Assembly: GCA_029747015.1 (NCBI GenBank)
Contig: JAKOGI010000085.1
Location: forward strand, 167,501-231,500
Direction: 5' to 3'
Length of the DNA stretch: 64,000 bases
From: Carnegiea gigantea
Taxonomy: Eukaryota; Streptophyta; Magnoliopsida; Caryophyllales; Cactaceae
Shown here: positions 10,561 to 20,606 of the stretch, one piece after another
How the letters are laid out: each line of letters opens with the position of its first letter
Numbering within the stretch: the first letter of the stretch is position 1
Position numbers and translations under genes: made by a program
The notes under the pieces: generated by a model
What the model saw: only the letters and a program-made list of their open reading frames with translations
What the model was told of the DNA's origin: nothing
The model's database searches: none

Positions 10561-12400
10561 TGGGAGGCAGTTTGTTCTGAATGATTGCACTGCACTCCTT
10601 AGTGAGGGCTACGGTAGCATTCTCGTGCAACTTCCCTTTATTTGTCAGTAGGTCCTTCAGAAACTTGGCATATGAAGGTATGTCAGTAATAGCCTCCAGG
10701 AAAGGGATGTTGATGTGGAACTTTTTAAGCATCTCGAGGAACTTCTCGTACTTGTACTCCTCCTTAGCCCTTACTAGCCTCTGAGGATATGGAACTAGGG
10801 GCATGTAAGGCTTCACTGGAGGTGAAACTTGTTCTGCTCTAATCTCTTGGGTCCTTTCAGGATGAATCCCCTCACTGGAAGGCTCAATAGGGGCCTCCTT
10901 GGCAGCATCACCCTCATCATCAGTCTCTCTCCTTTCCTCCCTCATAGGCATTGGAGGACTCTCTAACGCCCTGCCACTCCGCAGTGTGATGGCATGCAGC
11001 TGACCTTTGGGATTAGTCTCAGGTTGACCTGGCAGATGTCCCTGGGGTCTAAACAAATGGCTCACCTGCTGCGCAATCTGGGCTATCTGATTCTCCATCA
11101 TCTTCTGGTGAGTGGTCATAGTTTCAAATTTAGCAGTCAACTGACTTACCGACTCACCCAATGCCTCATTAGTCTTGCTTTGGGTCGCTATGAAGCGCTC
11201 CACAAGACTCTCCAGATTGGATTTGGGTTGGAGTGGTTGTTGTTGGGGAAGTGGGGCATAAGGGGCTTTATATTGGAAATGGGAAGCATTGGGTGGCATG
11301 GGATTGTTTTTGCGGTAGGAGAAATTTGGGTGATTTCTCCAACCGGGGTTATAGGTGTTTGAGTAGGGGTTATTTTGCATGCGTTGGCCATAATTTTGCA
11401 TTGCATGAGCATACTCAATGCCTGGGAAAACAGATTAACACTCAGCAGCAATGTGGCCTTGAATGCCACAAATCTCACAGGGGACCCCAACCTCAAACAT
11501 CGCACCCGAGGGACCACCCACTAAACTCCCTGCGGAGGGAGTTCCAAGCCTGTCAAAACGCTTCGCTAAAGCATCCACCTTGTTAGCCAGCATATCTATA
11601 GCATCCACTCCATAAACTCAACTAGTCCTCTTGGGGGCTATCCTCACTGGACCACTGATAGTTATTGGAGGCCATCTCCTTTAATAAGGCCTTCATAGCC
11701 TCTATCGACTTCCCCATAAGTGCACCGCCAACTGCGGCATCGACGGACATCTTCAATGACTGGTCTAATCTATTATAGAAGGTTTGAATTAGAAGCCAGT
11801 CGGGTACTCCATGGTGGGGGCATTGGCGTTGAAGATCCTTGAACCTTTCCCATGCTCATAAAGCGACTCATCGCCTCGTTGAGAGAAGGAGGTGATTTCC
11901 GCTCTCAACTTAGCGGTCTTGCCCGGAGGAAAGTACTTGCTCAGAAATGTAATCGATAGGGCCTTCCTGGTAGTGAAGGAGTTAGGCTCTTCATTAAGGA
12001 GCCAGTCACTGGCTTGGTCCGTCAGTGAGAAAGGGAAGAGCCGGAGTTTGATGGCATCGGCGGAGACTCCGTTGAGCTTGATCGTGTCACACTTCGCTAG
12101 GAAGTTGCGAAGGTGAATATGAGGGTTCTCCATAGGACGCCCACTAAACTGATCCTTCTCCACGAAGGATACAAGGGCGAGTCGTAGCTCGAAGTTGTTC
12201 GCTTCGACGGCCAGATTCACAATGAAAGAGGTGAGGCCAGTGGCCTGCGGTAGGACATAGTCCTGCAGAACCCTAGGATTTCTCTCGGCTATAGTGCTGT
12301 CTTGTTGCAATTGCCTCTTCCTTGCATCGCTTTACCTTCGTGCAGTGGCTTTTATCTTAGCGTCAAAGGGAATGAGCGGTCGCTCCCTCTGACTGCGCCA
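10541..12400 (-). pseudogene. L2a gag: capsid, zinc knuckle and linker to protease
   Basis: Gag homology begins around 12400 (IPFDAKIKATARR) and has an in-frame TAA near 12330. It continues in 12310-11789 (FELRLALVSFVEKDQFSG, WLLNEEPNSFTTRKAL, FLSKYFPPGKTAKLRAEITSF). A one-base deletion near 11860 shifts the frame. The rest of gag (LIQTFYNRLDQSLK, NNYQWSSE) runs on to ~11600. A CCHC zinc knuckle (CEICGIQGHIAAEC) at 11438-11479 is followed at once by TAA (11435-11437). The next open stretch (11401-10541) holds a Gln-rich segment, ITLRSGRALE and the linker into protease. Gag packages the RNA; this copy is broken at least four times. Confidence 0.85.
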
Positions 12401-12546
12401 GTGCATACAGAGCCAAGAACTACACCAAGCGTAAGCAGATTCAAGCAAAGTTAAAAGAACAAGAAGGAAAAGGAAAAGTGGAAAAGAAAAAGAAAAAGCC
12501 CAATCTAAAGCGTTTAAAATCGCTTTCGATGTTGAAACAACCAAGT

Positions 12547-12564
12547 TCCCCGGCAACGGTGCCA
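12547..12564 (-). promoter_or_regulatory. L2a primer-binding site, tRNA-Asp type
   Basis: The sense strand reads TGGCACCGTTGCCGGGGA six bases after the 5' LTR. It matches the complement of the plant tRNA-Asp 3' end (TGGCGCCGTTGCCGGGGA) except for one G-to-A change. Minus-strand DNA synthesis starts here. Confidence 0.85.
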
Positions 12565-12570
12565 AAACCT

Positions 12571-13867
12571 TGTTGAGCTAAAAATACCACAAGTGCACGG
12601 TGCCAGTTGTAGCTAGCAACAGCAAATACGGGTCGTGTCTACAAGGAACTCAGTTTCAACCACCGAACTAACCTTTAACACTCTATTTAGGCCAAAGTCT
12701 ATTGGGAATGGTTTTACTTAACAACAGTTGTATTCTGCTGAAAGTTACTACTATTGTCTAAATCAATATTAACGAAGTCTTGGATTGGGGTTCACCACAC
12801 TATCATGTTCCTTGAACTATAAACTAGATCATGCGAATCTGCCCACACAGACAACTGAAATGGAATGATTACAAGTTAAGCGTATTTACGCCTTCTCTCA
12901 AAGGTCATTAGACTGGTCAACCTATCCTAGTTATCTATTGTCATGAAACTAGAATCACGAAACCACAAGATTGAGTAACCCTTAATTCCCAATTGAAACC
13001 CCAACTATTTTCATGTTAAGAAATCCAATTGCTCACTAAGTAGCTCTAGGTAGAGGATTTAACTCTCATTAATCTCCTAAACCCCAATTACAAACATGAA
13101 TCAACCCTCTTAGGCAATTCATCGAACACCTGGCATGCTAAGTGAGAGTTCAATTACAACATGGGCATTCATTCACATAAATCTAGAATACGAATCCAAA
13201 TCGCACAATAGGGGCTACACCCAATCCAAGACAATAAATTTAGCCCATAATCATTATCAAAATGACAACCACAATCACGAATATGAACATGATAGAAAAA
13301 ACTAACTTTGAATTAAAGCATGAAAGGAAAAGGGTCAAGGAATGTACTTTCTATTGATTGAAGTAATAATCTACCAGATTCAACAATTGATTTCAATCCA
13401 AAGCTTTCAAATCAAGAACAACCAATATGAATCCTAAAAATGTCAAGTTGCCGTTTTCGAGAGAGAAAAGAACGAGAGAAGGAAGAACTCCTAAATTACA
13501 ACACCAAATTACAATTAAACGGGAAGAATTAAAGTGACACGGTCGTGCCATGTGGCACGGTGCCACCGTGCCACTTTGCTGTCTTGCGTTTTCTTGCTTC
13601 CTTGGATGGCACGGTCGCCCTGCTTGGCATAGTACCCCCATGCCACTTCCTCTTGACTCGAAATCTACCCTTTTGGCTCCTATTTGGCGCGATATTAGCT
13701 GGTTTTTCTCGTTTCTTTCAATCGAACTTTTGAAAACACAAAAACACAACATTTAGGCAGATTTGGGGTAAAGAATGACTAAACAATCTCTATACTCTTG
13801 AAGTTCTACCGAAAATCACCAAAATGAGGGGTAAAAATCATGTCTAAAAGGGGTAAAATAGAGGCTT
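12571..13867 (-). repeat. L2a 5' LTR
   Basis: Pairs with 1299-2599. It starts 'tgttgagcta' on the plus strand, but the outer end reads 'gaggctt' where the partner has 'gaggtttatca', so a few terminal bases appear lost at the junction with L1. It holds the same GGCACGG/CCGTGCC cluster (13535-13650). The sense-strand promoter should lie here, but I cannot place a convincing TATA box. Confidence 0.88.
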
Positions 13868-14339
13868 CTAAAAGGTCAAATCCGCTATTTGATCGATAAG
13901 ATTGACTTGGCATAGTAATTTTTGTACAAAGTTGCATGTTGAGAGGAAAATTGACAATTTGACCCTTAATTTGAACTCAAGAACCTTTAAAGAATGGCGA
14001 TTGGATTAGTCTAAATAATTCAGTTTATTTTGAAAGAAGGAATTGAATTATGCATTATTGTTATCCTTTGATTCACCCAAATTAGAATGAAGCACATACA
14101 TTATTTATTGGATCTAATTCGTTGTTGGTGAGACAAATACCTCGGCGTTTTTAATTGATAGAAGTCTTAAATCGGTAATTAGCGTTCATCTAGCCATAGA
14201 TTAGTTTTAGAAAAAATATCAAAACTAAACACTTAATTTGCATAGCATTTTAGAAAGGTAAAATGCATTAGATTGTATTGGTCTTTGTAGGAACGATATT
14301 TAATCTAAACTACAACATCCATATGTTTGCGGGTTGTGT
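13868..14339 (+). repeat. L1 5' LTR, right part
   Basis: Continues the alignment to 28548-29835 after the L2a insertion (for example 'gttgcatgttga', 'aatggcgattggattagtctaaataattcag', 'ttgttggtgagacaaat'). It ends in 'tgtgt' (14335-14339). The same five bases recur at 22228-22232, where L1 resumes with its PBS, and they are the F target duplication. Confidence 0.75.
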
Positions 14340-16036
14340 TGTTTGTGCTAAAAATATGACCTTTTTATGATACCCTTATGCTTAATTTATGCTCAAAATA
14401 ATTGTTATTTTTAGATTTTTATTTGATTTTATTTTCTTTGTAGGTGTTGAATAAATTATGAAAAAAGTAGGGTAAAACCAAAAACAAAATAAAACAAAAC
14501 CTAAACTCTACCCATTCTCGACGCCACTCGCATGGCACGATACTCCTTGCCCCCCTCACTTATCTCCTCACTTTCTCTCTCCTCTCTCTTGGTCTTCAGC
14601 TACTAGAAGCCCCGAACCTGATTGTCCCCCTCTCGCCATCTTCTCATCTCTATCTCTAGAACCAAATCACCACCATCAAACTCCATCACCAGTAGCACTC
14701 CACAATTTTCATCATTGTTCACCACTTCTTTCACTACCAGCACAGCATGCTAGCACAACATCCCCATCCGCCATCCATGCCATTGCACATCAAGGGCCGA
14801 GATCGAAGAGGGCTCAGGTATAAATCAAAGGTAGCGGCTAGCTAGGTGATTATTCGAGAATTAGGTTCCCGTTTTAGGCTTTAGGTTTCAATTATTAGTT
14901 GCTTTAGAGTAGATTTTAGGGTGTTTATTTCTTAATTTTGGTTTAATTTCCATTCAAGGGTTTCAGTTGGGTATTGCTATTATCGGTCTTTTGAGTTTTG
15001 ATTGAAGTTTAATTAGATCTATTTTCAGCTTTGCATTGTGTGTAAGTGAACAAATTTTTCGGTGGGATTGATGAACTTTGGTTTAGATTGTGGTTGGCCT
15101 CAGTCGCATGAATATCCCCTGTTCTGTTTTTGTTCTTTTCATAACCATGTCAATTAATGGCGTTTCAACCTTTGTCAATGAGCTTTGAAGCTCAATTTTG
15201 GGGTGTTTGAAATGTTGAAAGATGAGTTGAGATGATTTCCCAGCGGTTTGCCCTGAACTCCCCTAGTGCTCTATTTCAGTTCAAGCTTTAGTTCCATTTT
15301 GTGCTCTTTGTCACCAATTTATGCTTTCATTTATGCGTTTTAATCTATTCCCCAAACCTTGCTGCCTTCCTCATTTGTTCTGTTTCTAATTCAGTTACTT
15401 GGCTTTCATTTCAAATGACTATAAGCTAAAATATGCATGAAATCTCGAGTGTTCTGATTTATTGTCTCCATTTGCTTGGCATTTGCAATTTTGTGCTGTA
15501 GCTGATGCCATTTAGTTTCATTTGCAATCTTAATGGTATTATTTAAAGATGCAAGGATTACATGGCTTTTTCTCCTTTTCTTCGGACTTTTTAGTGCTAT
15601 TATGTTGTTAGTCTAGCTGACGAAGGCTTACGCTTACGGTTAGCCTTGTTTCTGATCTATAATTAACTAAGTTGATTAACAAATTTTGGCAAAGAAGCCC
15701 CTATCGTAGTTGCTGGTTGCCTAGTTTTATTTACCTTACCTTTTTTTCTTTAGTGTAGATAATGTAATGGATTGTATTTGAGTTTGCTCCGTTAAAGTTC
15801 ATTAGGCCTTATGAAATCATATGAATAGTAAGTAATTGTTTAGAATTAGATATGTTTATAATCGATAATTATAAGTTGTTCATGGTTTTGATTCGTTTAT
15901 GAATAATGTTAGATTAGTTTATTTTTGTAATTTGTGACCTTAATCTTTTCCATCGTCCTTGTACAGACGACCCTCAAGTACTATGACGATATTTGTATAT
16001 TTGTGACATTTAAATTACACTCAAAATTATCGTAAA
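14340..16036 (+). repeat. F left LTR
   Basis: Starts 'tgtttgtgctaaaa' like 20607 and shares the block 'gatacccttatgcttaat'. It also shares a C/T-rich middle part and the end 'gacgaccctcaagta...cactcaaaattat' with the right LTR, but the central parts differ strongly. It is followed by a PBS-like sequence. Confidence 0.7.
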
Positions 16037-16043
16037 AAGTTTT

Positions 16044-16061
16044 CGATGCCGTTGTCGGGGA
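16044..16061 (+). promoter_or_regulatory. PBS-like site after F left LTR
   Basis: CGATGCCGTTGTCGGGGA resembles the tRNA-Asp-type PBS with a few changes. About 60 bases later the partial second LTR begins. The decamer 'accaatgttt' occurs both here (16061) and near 16112. Confidence 0.6.
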
Positions 16062-16124
16062 CCAATGTTTAAAAAATGGGAGGGAAGGGGAGAAGATAAA
16101 TTAACCCGGGCACCAATGTTTATA

Positions 16125-16701
16125 GCCACAATAGTCGAATCTGGGCAGACGTGGAATGTCCAAGGATGCTTCCTACTCTTTATTCCCCCTCCCCTATCAT
16201 GTTCTATTTCTGGGCCTTGGATGCGAGAAAAAAATGAGCTTCAACCTCTATTCATAGAGGTTGGTTTGAATTGGTTGAGTTCTAGTTTTACTCATTTGAT
16301 TTTTATTTGATTTGGGATGTTGATCATGAAATTCACCCAAGTTGTCGCTGTGATTTTACTTTTGTTAGTTTTATTTACTTATTGCCTGTTTAATGCATTT
16401 AATTTCTTTGATGTTCACTATTTAGGTGCTTCTAATGTTATTTATTTTGCTCTAGTGTTACTCAGATGATCTAATCCAAACCTTAGAGAATTTCGTCATT
16501 AATAGCTTAATTAAACATATTTATGGCTATTGTTTATGTTGATTCAAATAATTATACATATTAGGATAATGTAATTCTGTTTAGGACAATTTAGTTAAAT
16601 GTGACCTCATTCTCATCCTCATCCCTTGGCGATGACCCTCAAGTGCTACAACATAAGTGGCACGCTTGTGGCTTTATATTTGCGCTCAAAATTATCCAAC
16701 A
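16125..16701 (+). repeat. Partial second LTR of F family
   Basis: Corresponds to the last ~570 bases of the right LTR (about 21660-22227), with shared text such as 'gatgcttcctactctttatt', 'ttcattgatagaggttggt'-like and 'gatgatctaatccaaacctta'. It ends 'aaaattatccaaca', the intact form of the right LTR end 'aaaattatctaata'. Its 5' part is missing. Confidence 0.7.
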
Positions 16702-16707
16702 AGTTTT

Positions 16708-16725
16708 TGGCACTGTTGTTAGGGA
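16708..16725 (+). promoter_or_regulatory. F primer-binding site
   Basis: TGGCACTGTTGTTAGGGA, a decayed tRNA-Asp-type PBS at the standard distance after the partial LTR and directly before the internal region. Confidence 0.7.
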
Positions 16726-16954
16726 CGACAGCATAAGATTACATCGCATTTTCTCTTTCTTTGATATTTTCTTAGTAGTTGTATCTATTTTCTTTTGTTT
16801 TATTTATGTCATTATGAGGATTGACTTACATTAATTTAGTCATTTCTTGAAACAATCCTAAAATCCAAAAAATTAGAAAAGTTAAAACTTAAAAAAAACT
16901 TGAAAAAGTTGAGAACCCCTAAAAATTGAAAAATTCTAAAAAGCTGTAAAACAC

Positions 16955-18106
16955 ATGGTAAGTTTCTATTTCCCTCAGTTTAAGCATGAAATATTTTGGT
17001 GATATTTGAGTTGATTGAAAGAATTTCACACTCAATGTGTTGAGCATTGTTTTGAGAAATGGGAAATTTGCCAAGTGATATTTGACAGTCTTAATGGTGA
17101 ATAGAGGGGTCATGTTAGGACTATATACCTCGGGAGTTTAGGATGTTTATTAACTAAGACTCCTGATGAAATTTGGGATTTCTTTGAGTATTTGGCTCAT
17201 GATACATAGGAGCATGACAATGCTAGAGAAACTTTTAGTCACCCCTCTCCCGACCCTCATATGATGCATGCTACATCTTTAGATGAGAGTCAGTTTGAGG
17301 GCATATCTTATGAACACTCTCATACTCCATGTGCTCCTATTTCATGTGATTATTGTGATTACTTTGAACATGATGTAGATACTTGCCCATTGCTTGGTAG
17401 ACCATACAGATTAGAGGCATTGGCTACCTTTAATAGGGAGATTTACTTACAACGTTTACTCTAGGCTGACTTTAGTTTAAGTTCTCTTATACTTGAGGTA
17501 AGGTCTTTTGATGACTCTAATGTTAGGAGTGAGACACTGATTCCTTTAGAGCATGATTGTTATGATGATATACACTTTAATGACCTTGAGGTTTTGCATG
17601 ATCCCTCATCACTTTTTGCATCTTCCCTTGAGAGTAGCACTACTTTGGACGCCTTTGAGGATGTCTCAATGATCCCTGACCCCTTTCTTCCTTTGGCTTC
17701 CTTAGGAGAGCTTGAGGAGGAAGATGGTTTTGAGACTAACGCTAGCTTGGATGATCAGTGTGGCGCATTAGTTGTGTCAGAGGATACTTTTTCTGAGGAG
17801 CATGCTCTCGATGAGCCTTATGTTGTTGAGTTTAGTGAGGTTTCACCTCACATCGAGCTTGATGATTGTATTTTTGATGAGTCTTTCCTGGACTTAGCCC
17901 CCACCCCTTCCATTTCACCCCTTTCTTCTCCCTTCCCCTTTTTCTTCCTTCTCTAGACCCTCCCAAGTCCATTTTCAGAGAGTCTAAGATTTTTGTGCTT
18001 GGCTCAGTTAGGTCAGACTCTTGATGATAGTAACTTAGATAGACTCGAGGATCCCTTTGAGGTGAAGGACTTGACTTTAAGCTATCCTTTGAGCTTTGAT
18101 TTTTAG
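16955..18106 (+). pseudogene. F gag-like protein: half gag, CCHC knuckle, acidic tail
   Basis: From the ATG at 16955 one frame can be followed for 384 codons to the TAG at 18106 with no frameshift, only six in-frame stops (four before 17261, then 17462-17464 and 17954-17956). The start (FPQFKHEIFW) and the following WEICQVIFDSLNGE...PDEIWDFFEYLAHDT match the C-terminal half of gypsy gag (YWERF...W...EAW..L..LA pattern). A CCHC zinc knuckle follows at 17345-17386 (CDYCDYFEHDVDTC). The rest is an Asp/Glu/Ser-rich tail with no protease or polymerase motif. Element E (47088-45862) has the same architecture and the same start. Probably an RNA-packaging protein; the function of the tail is unknown. 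Confidence 0.6.
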
Positions 18107-19453
18107 AGATGTTGGATTTTTGTTTGATCACTCAGATCACTCTCGGTGGTCTTTGCATTCATATAGCCATATCTTTGTTAGGCCATTGACTAGTGCATCT
18201 GATTTTGCGTATACACATCTCTCTTTTGATTGGACTGAGAGCTTTGATAGGCTCAAGAGAGTCTTAAGTTGCATTGCTTTTCTACACTCTGTTTGGGCTC
18301 TACTTCTTATTTCTAACTAGTTCATTTTTATGAGGATGGTTCCCCGTTGTTGGACAAGTTGCTTCGATCATTGGTCGGTTTTGATACGAGGAGCTGCTTA
18401 TGAGTTGTGATGAAGTGACTAATGCTGCATGGTCTTCCTCGGTACCATTTGAGTAAGGCATTTAGTTTGGGTACAGTGGGTATCCAACCTAGTGTGATCG
18501 GTCCACCCTCCCATCTTCTCGTTTTCACTTCTTTTCTTTCTTTTTGTATATAGTTCTGGATATTTAGTATTGTTTTCTTTCTTTTCGTACTTAGTTGTGG
18601 CTATTTAGGACTGTGATTGTATGGGTGATTGATCTTTAGGAGAAATTTGGGATTTGTTGAGCAGTGTTGGCTACGATCACACTTGATTATGTTATAATTT
18701 TATGAATACTTGTTAGTTGTGGATATCTAGGATTGTGAATAGTGGTGGATATCTAGAATTGTTCTTGAGTATGTTTTAGTTGATTGTTTTGTTTCCTTGG
18801 TTTTGTGAATTTTGGTTTTTCTTTCGCTTTGTTTTTCTGCCATACTTTGTTTTTGTTTCCTTTTTGGTGTTTTAGTGGGTTTGTTTTTGGTTTTCCATTT
18901 TGCTTTTGTTTTCTTATGAGTCTTGTTTAGTTTCAGGTTTACTTTTCTTTGTCTTCTATTTGGTGCTTCCTTGTTTACACTAGGAATTTTTGTTTTTTAG
19001 GATGTTTTAGTCATGTTTTGTATATTGGCAGTATGTTCTTATAGATATGTGATTAGTGCTTTCTTTTTGTTCTGCTGGTTTTATATCTTGTTTTTCTTTT
19101 GTGTCTGGTTATGTTTTAGGTTTCTTTTTATTTAGTTTGGTATTTAGTAGGTCCTTTGTCTTGATTTGTGTTCATTTTGGTGAATATGTGTGTTTTGGTC
19201 TAGTTTTGATTTGTTTTGTTTGGTTTTGGCTTTAGTTTTGCTTTCTTTTATGATTTTGGTTTTGGTTTTTGGTTTTTGTGAATATGTGTGTTTGGTTTTG
19301 TTTTGGTTTTAGTTTGTTTTTGAATTTGATTTTGGTGATTTTAGTTTTTGGTCTTGTTTTTTATTTTGTTGATGTCCTAGTTTGTATATACTTGTGGCTT
19401 TATAGGGTTTCCTAGTTGTATCGCTTATGTAATTACTTTTTGGCGCCTTATTC
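18107..19453 (+). other. F T/G-rich non-coding tract
   Basis: Between the gag-like gene and the hairpin, 18530-19400 is strongly T and G rich on the sense strand with very few C or A runs (repeated 'ttttggtttt', 'tttgttttgg'). Element E has a T/G-rich sense strand at the same place (complement of about 45330-45700). No gene is supported. Confidence 0.6.
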
Positions 19454-19493
19454 CTACAATGAGGACATTGTAGAGTTTTTGTGTGGAGATGAG
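19454..19493 (+). other. F internal RGGA hairpin followed by purine-rich run
   Basis: A perfect 8-bp inverted repeat with a 4-base loop (CTACAATG-AGGA-CATTGTAG, 19454-19473), followed by a G-rich run (TGTGGAGATGAGG, 19481-19493). This copies the layout of the hairpin plus polypurine tract seen before 3' LTRs, but it lies 1.1 kb inside the element. E has a counterpart at 45350-45363 plus 45326-45340. Confidence 0.6.
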
Positions 19494-20606
19494 GTTCCTA
19501 TTTGTGCATATTTTTCTAAAATTTTAAAAAATTAAAAAAAATAAATTTTTTTGTTTTTCTTTTGGGATTTGTGTGCTTTTTTAGGAGATTTTGATCCCAC
19601 ATGGCCAGGTTATGAAGTTATATGTAAATAGATTTTGCATGATGAGATGTCTAGTTGAGGATGTGGATTCAATTTTTCATAATAACCTTGTCCCATATGT
19701 GTGATTTTATGCTACCTTACTCACCTTATTGTCTATTCTTAAGGTCTTATTTTTAAGTTGGCATGAGAACTTTTTGTTTGTCGAAGTTGCCTTCTAAGTT
19801 CTTGAAAAATGCCAAAAAAAGGAAAAAGAAGGGAAAAAGTCTAAAAATTGAATAAAAACCCAAGCACCAATATTCATAGTTACTATCTTTATTTCATATC
19901 TTTAATTGGCTTGAATACGTGCTATTTTACTTGATAAAGCATCTGTTTGGGCAATGAAATAAGTGCTTTGCACAATAAATAAAACCTCTTTTTAGGGGAG
20001 GCCCAAATATTTATTAGTTAAGCGGATTTATGGTGTGTGTGTTATTATTCTTGGAATAGAAAAAAAGGGGGGAAAATGAGAAAATAAGGTAATTAGGTAG
20101 GGAAACGAGGATCGTGTCAATGTTAGCAACTTGATTCATAAGGATTGATACACATTAGCACATGCACCTATTTGTATATATCACTGTATATCGAGTGTGG
20201 GGTGAAAAATGAGAGTCAGGATGATTTCTTTGACTTGCATATCTTCTAAATGTACATTCTATTTGTATATAGTTTGATAACTTAGTTATTAGGGTGTTGC
20301 AATTGCATGAGTCATGTACATAATTTTCCAAATTACTTGTATATATGTTTATATTTTAAAAAAACCAAAAAGATCCTTCCTTTTTTTTTGAAATAATTTT
20401 TGTGGGTATTTCACTTGAAAACCCTCACGAGGCATTGCTCGTCCAATTGGGAAACCGAGGGGTTTAAAGGGCTTGTTGTATACACTAAATGCAACCGGGA
20501 TTCCTATGACAGTGAGTTAGGATTTTCTTTTTCGTATTTTCCATTTTGTTTTAGGTAGTTTAGTTGTTTTAGTTGCGAATGAGCATAATCTTGGTATGGG
20601 GGTATT
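19494..20606 (+). other. F 3' non-coding region with purine tract
   Basis: A/T-rich, no supportable gene. It contains the conserved block at 20401-20520 and a probable polypurine tract (GGTATGGGGGTATT, about 20593-20606) against the right LTR. A decayed version of the RGGA hairpin may lie at 20570-20590 (GTTGCGAATGAGCATAA). Confidence 0.55.
20401..20520 (+). other. Conserved block shared by elements F and E
   Basis: About 120 bases that align almost without gaps to the sense strand of E (44410-44286), although the LTRs and most internal sequence of E and F differ. Shared runs include AACCCTCACGAG, GGGGTTTAAAGGGCTTGTTG, CTAAATG and GTGAGTTAG. One frame is open through most of it in both and reads GFKGLV-x-Y-x-KCNRDSY-x-SEL, with several third-position and conservative differences. 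Coding microprotein or RNA/cis element cannot be decided from two copies. Confidence 0.65.

Larger units (their letters stand above)
1299..13867 (-). mobile_element. L2a: Athila-like Ty3/gypsy element with all coding domains
   Basis: A minus-strand element flanked by two ~1.3-kb LTRs that look about 95% alike by eye. In sense order it has 5' LTR (12571-13867), tRNA-Asp-type PBS, gag with CCHC knuckle, protease, RT, RNase H, integrase, a conserved hairpin, an Athila ORF1 gene, a long 3' spacer, a hairpin plus polypurine tract, and the 3' LTR (1299-2599). PR-RT-RH-INT order makes it Ty3/gypsy. The ORF1-type gene after integrase points to the Athila clade. It is inserted in the 5' LTR of L1. The likely target duplication is 'ctaa' (1295-1298 and 13868-13871), possibly 'gctaa' with the outer bases of the right LTR deleted. 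Every coding region is broken. Confidence 0.9.
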
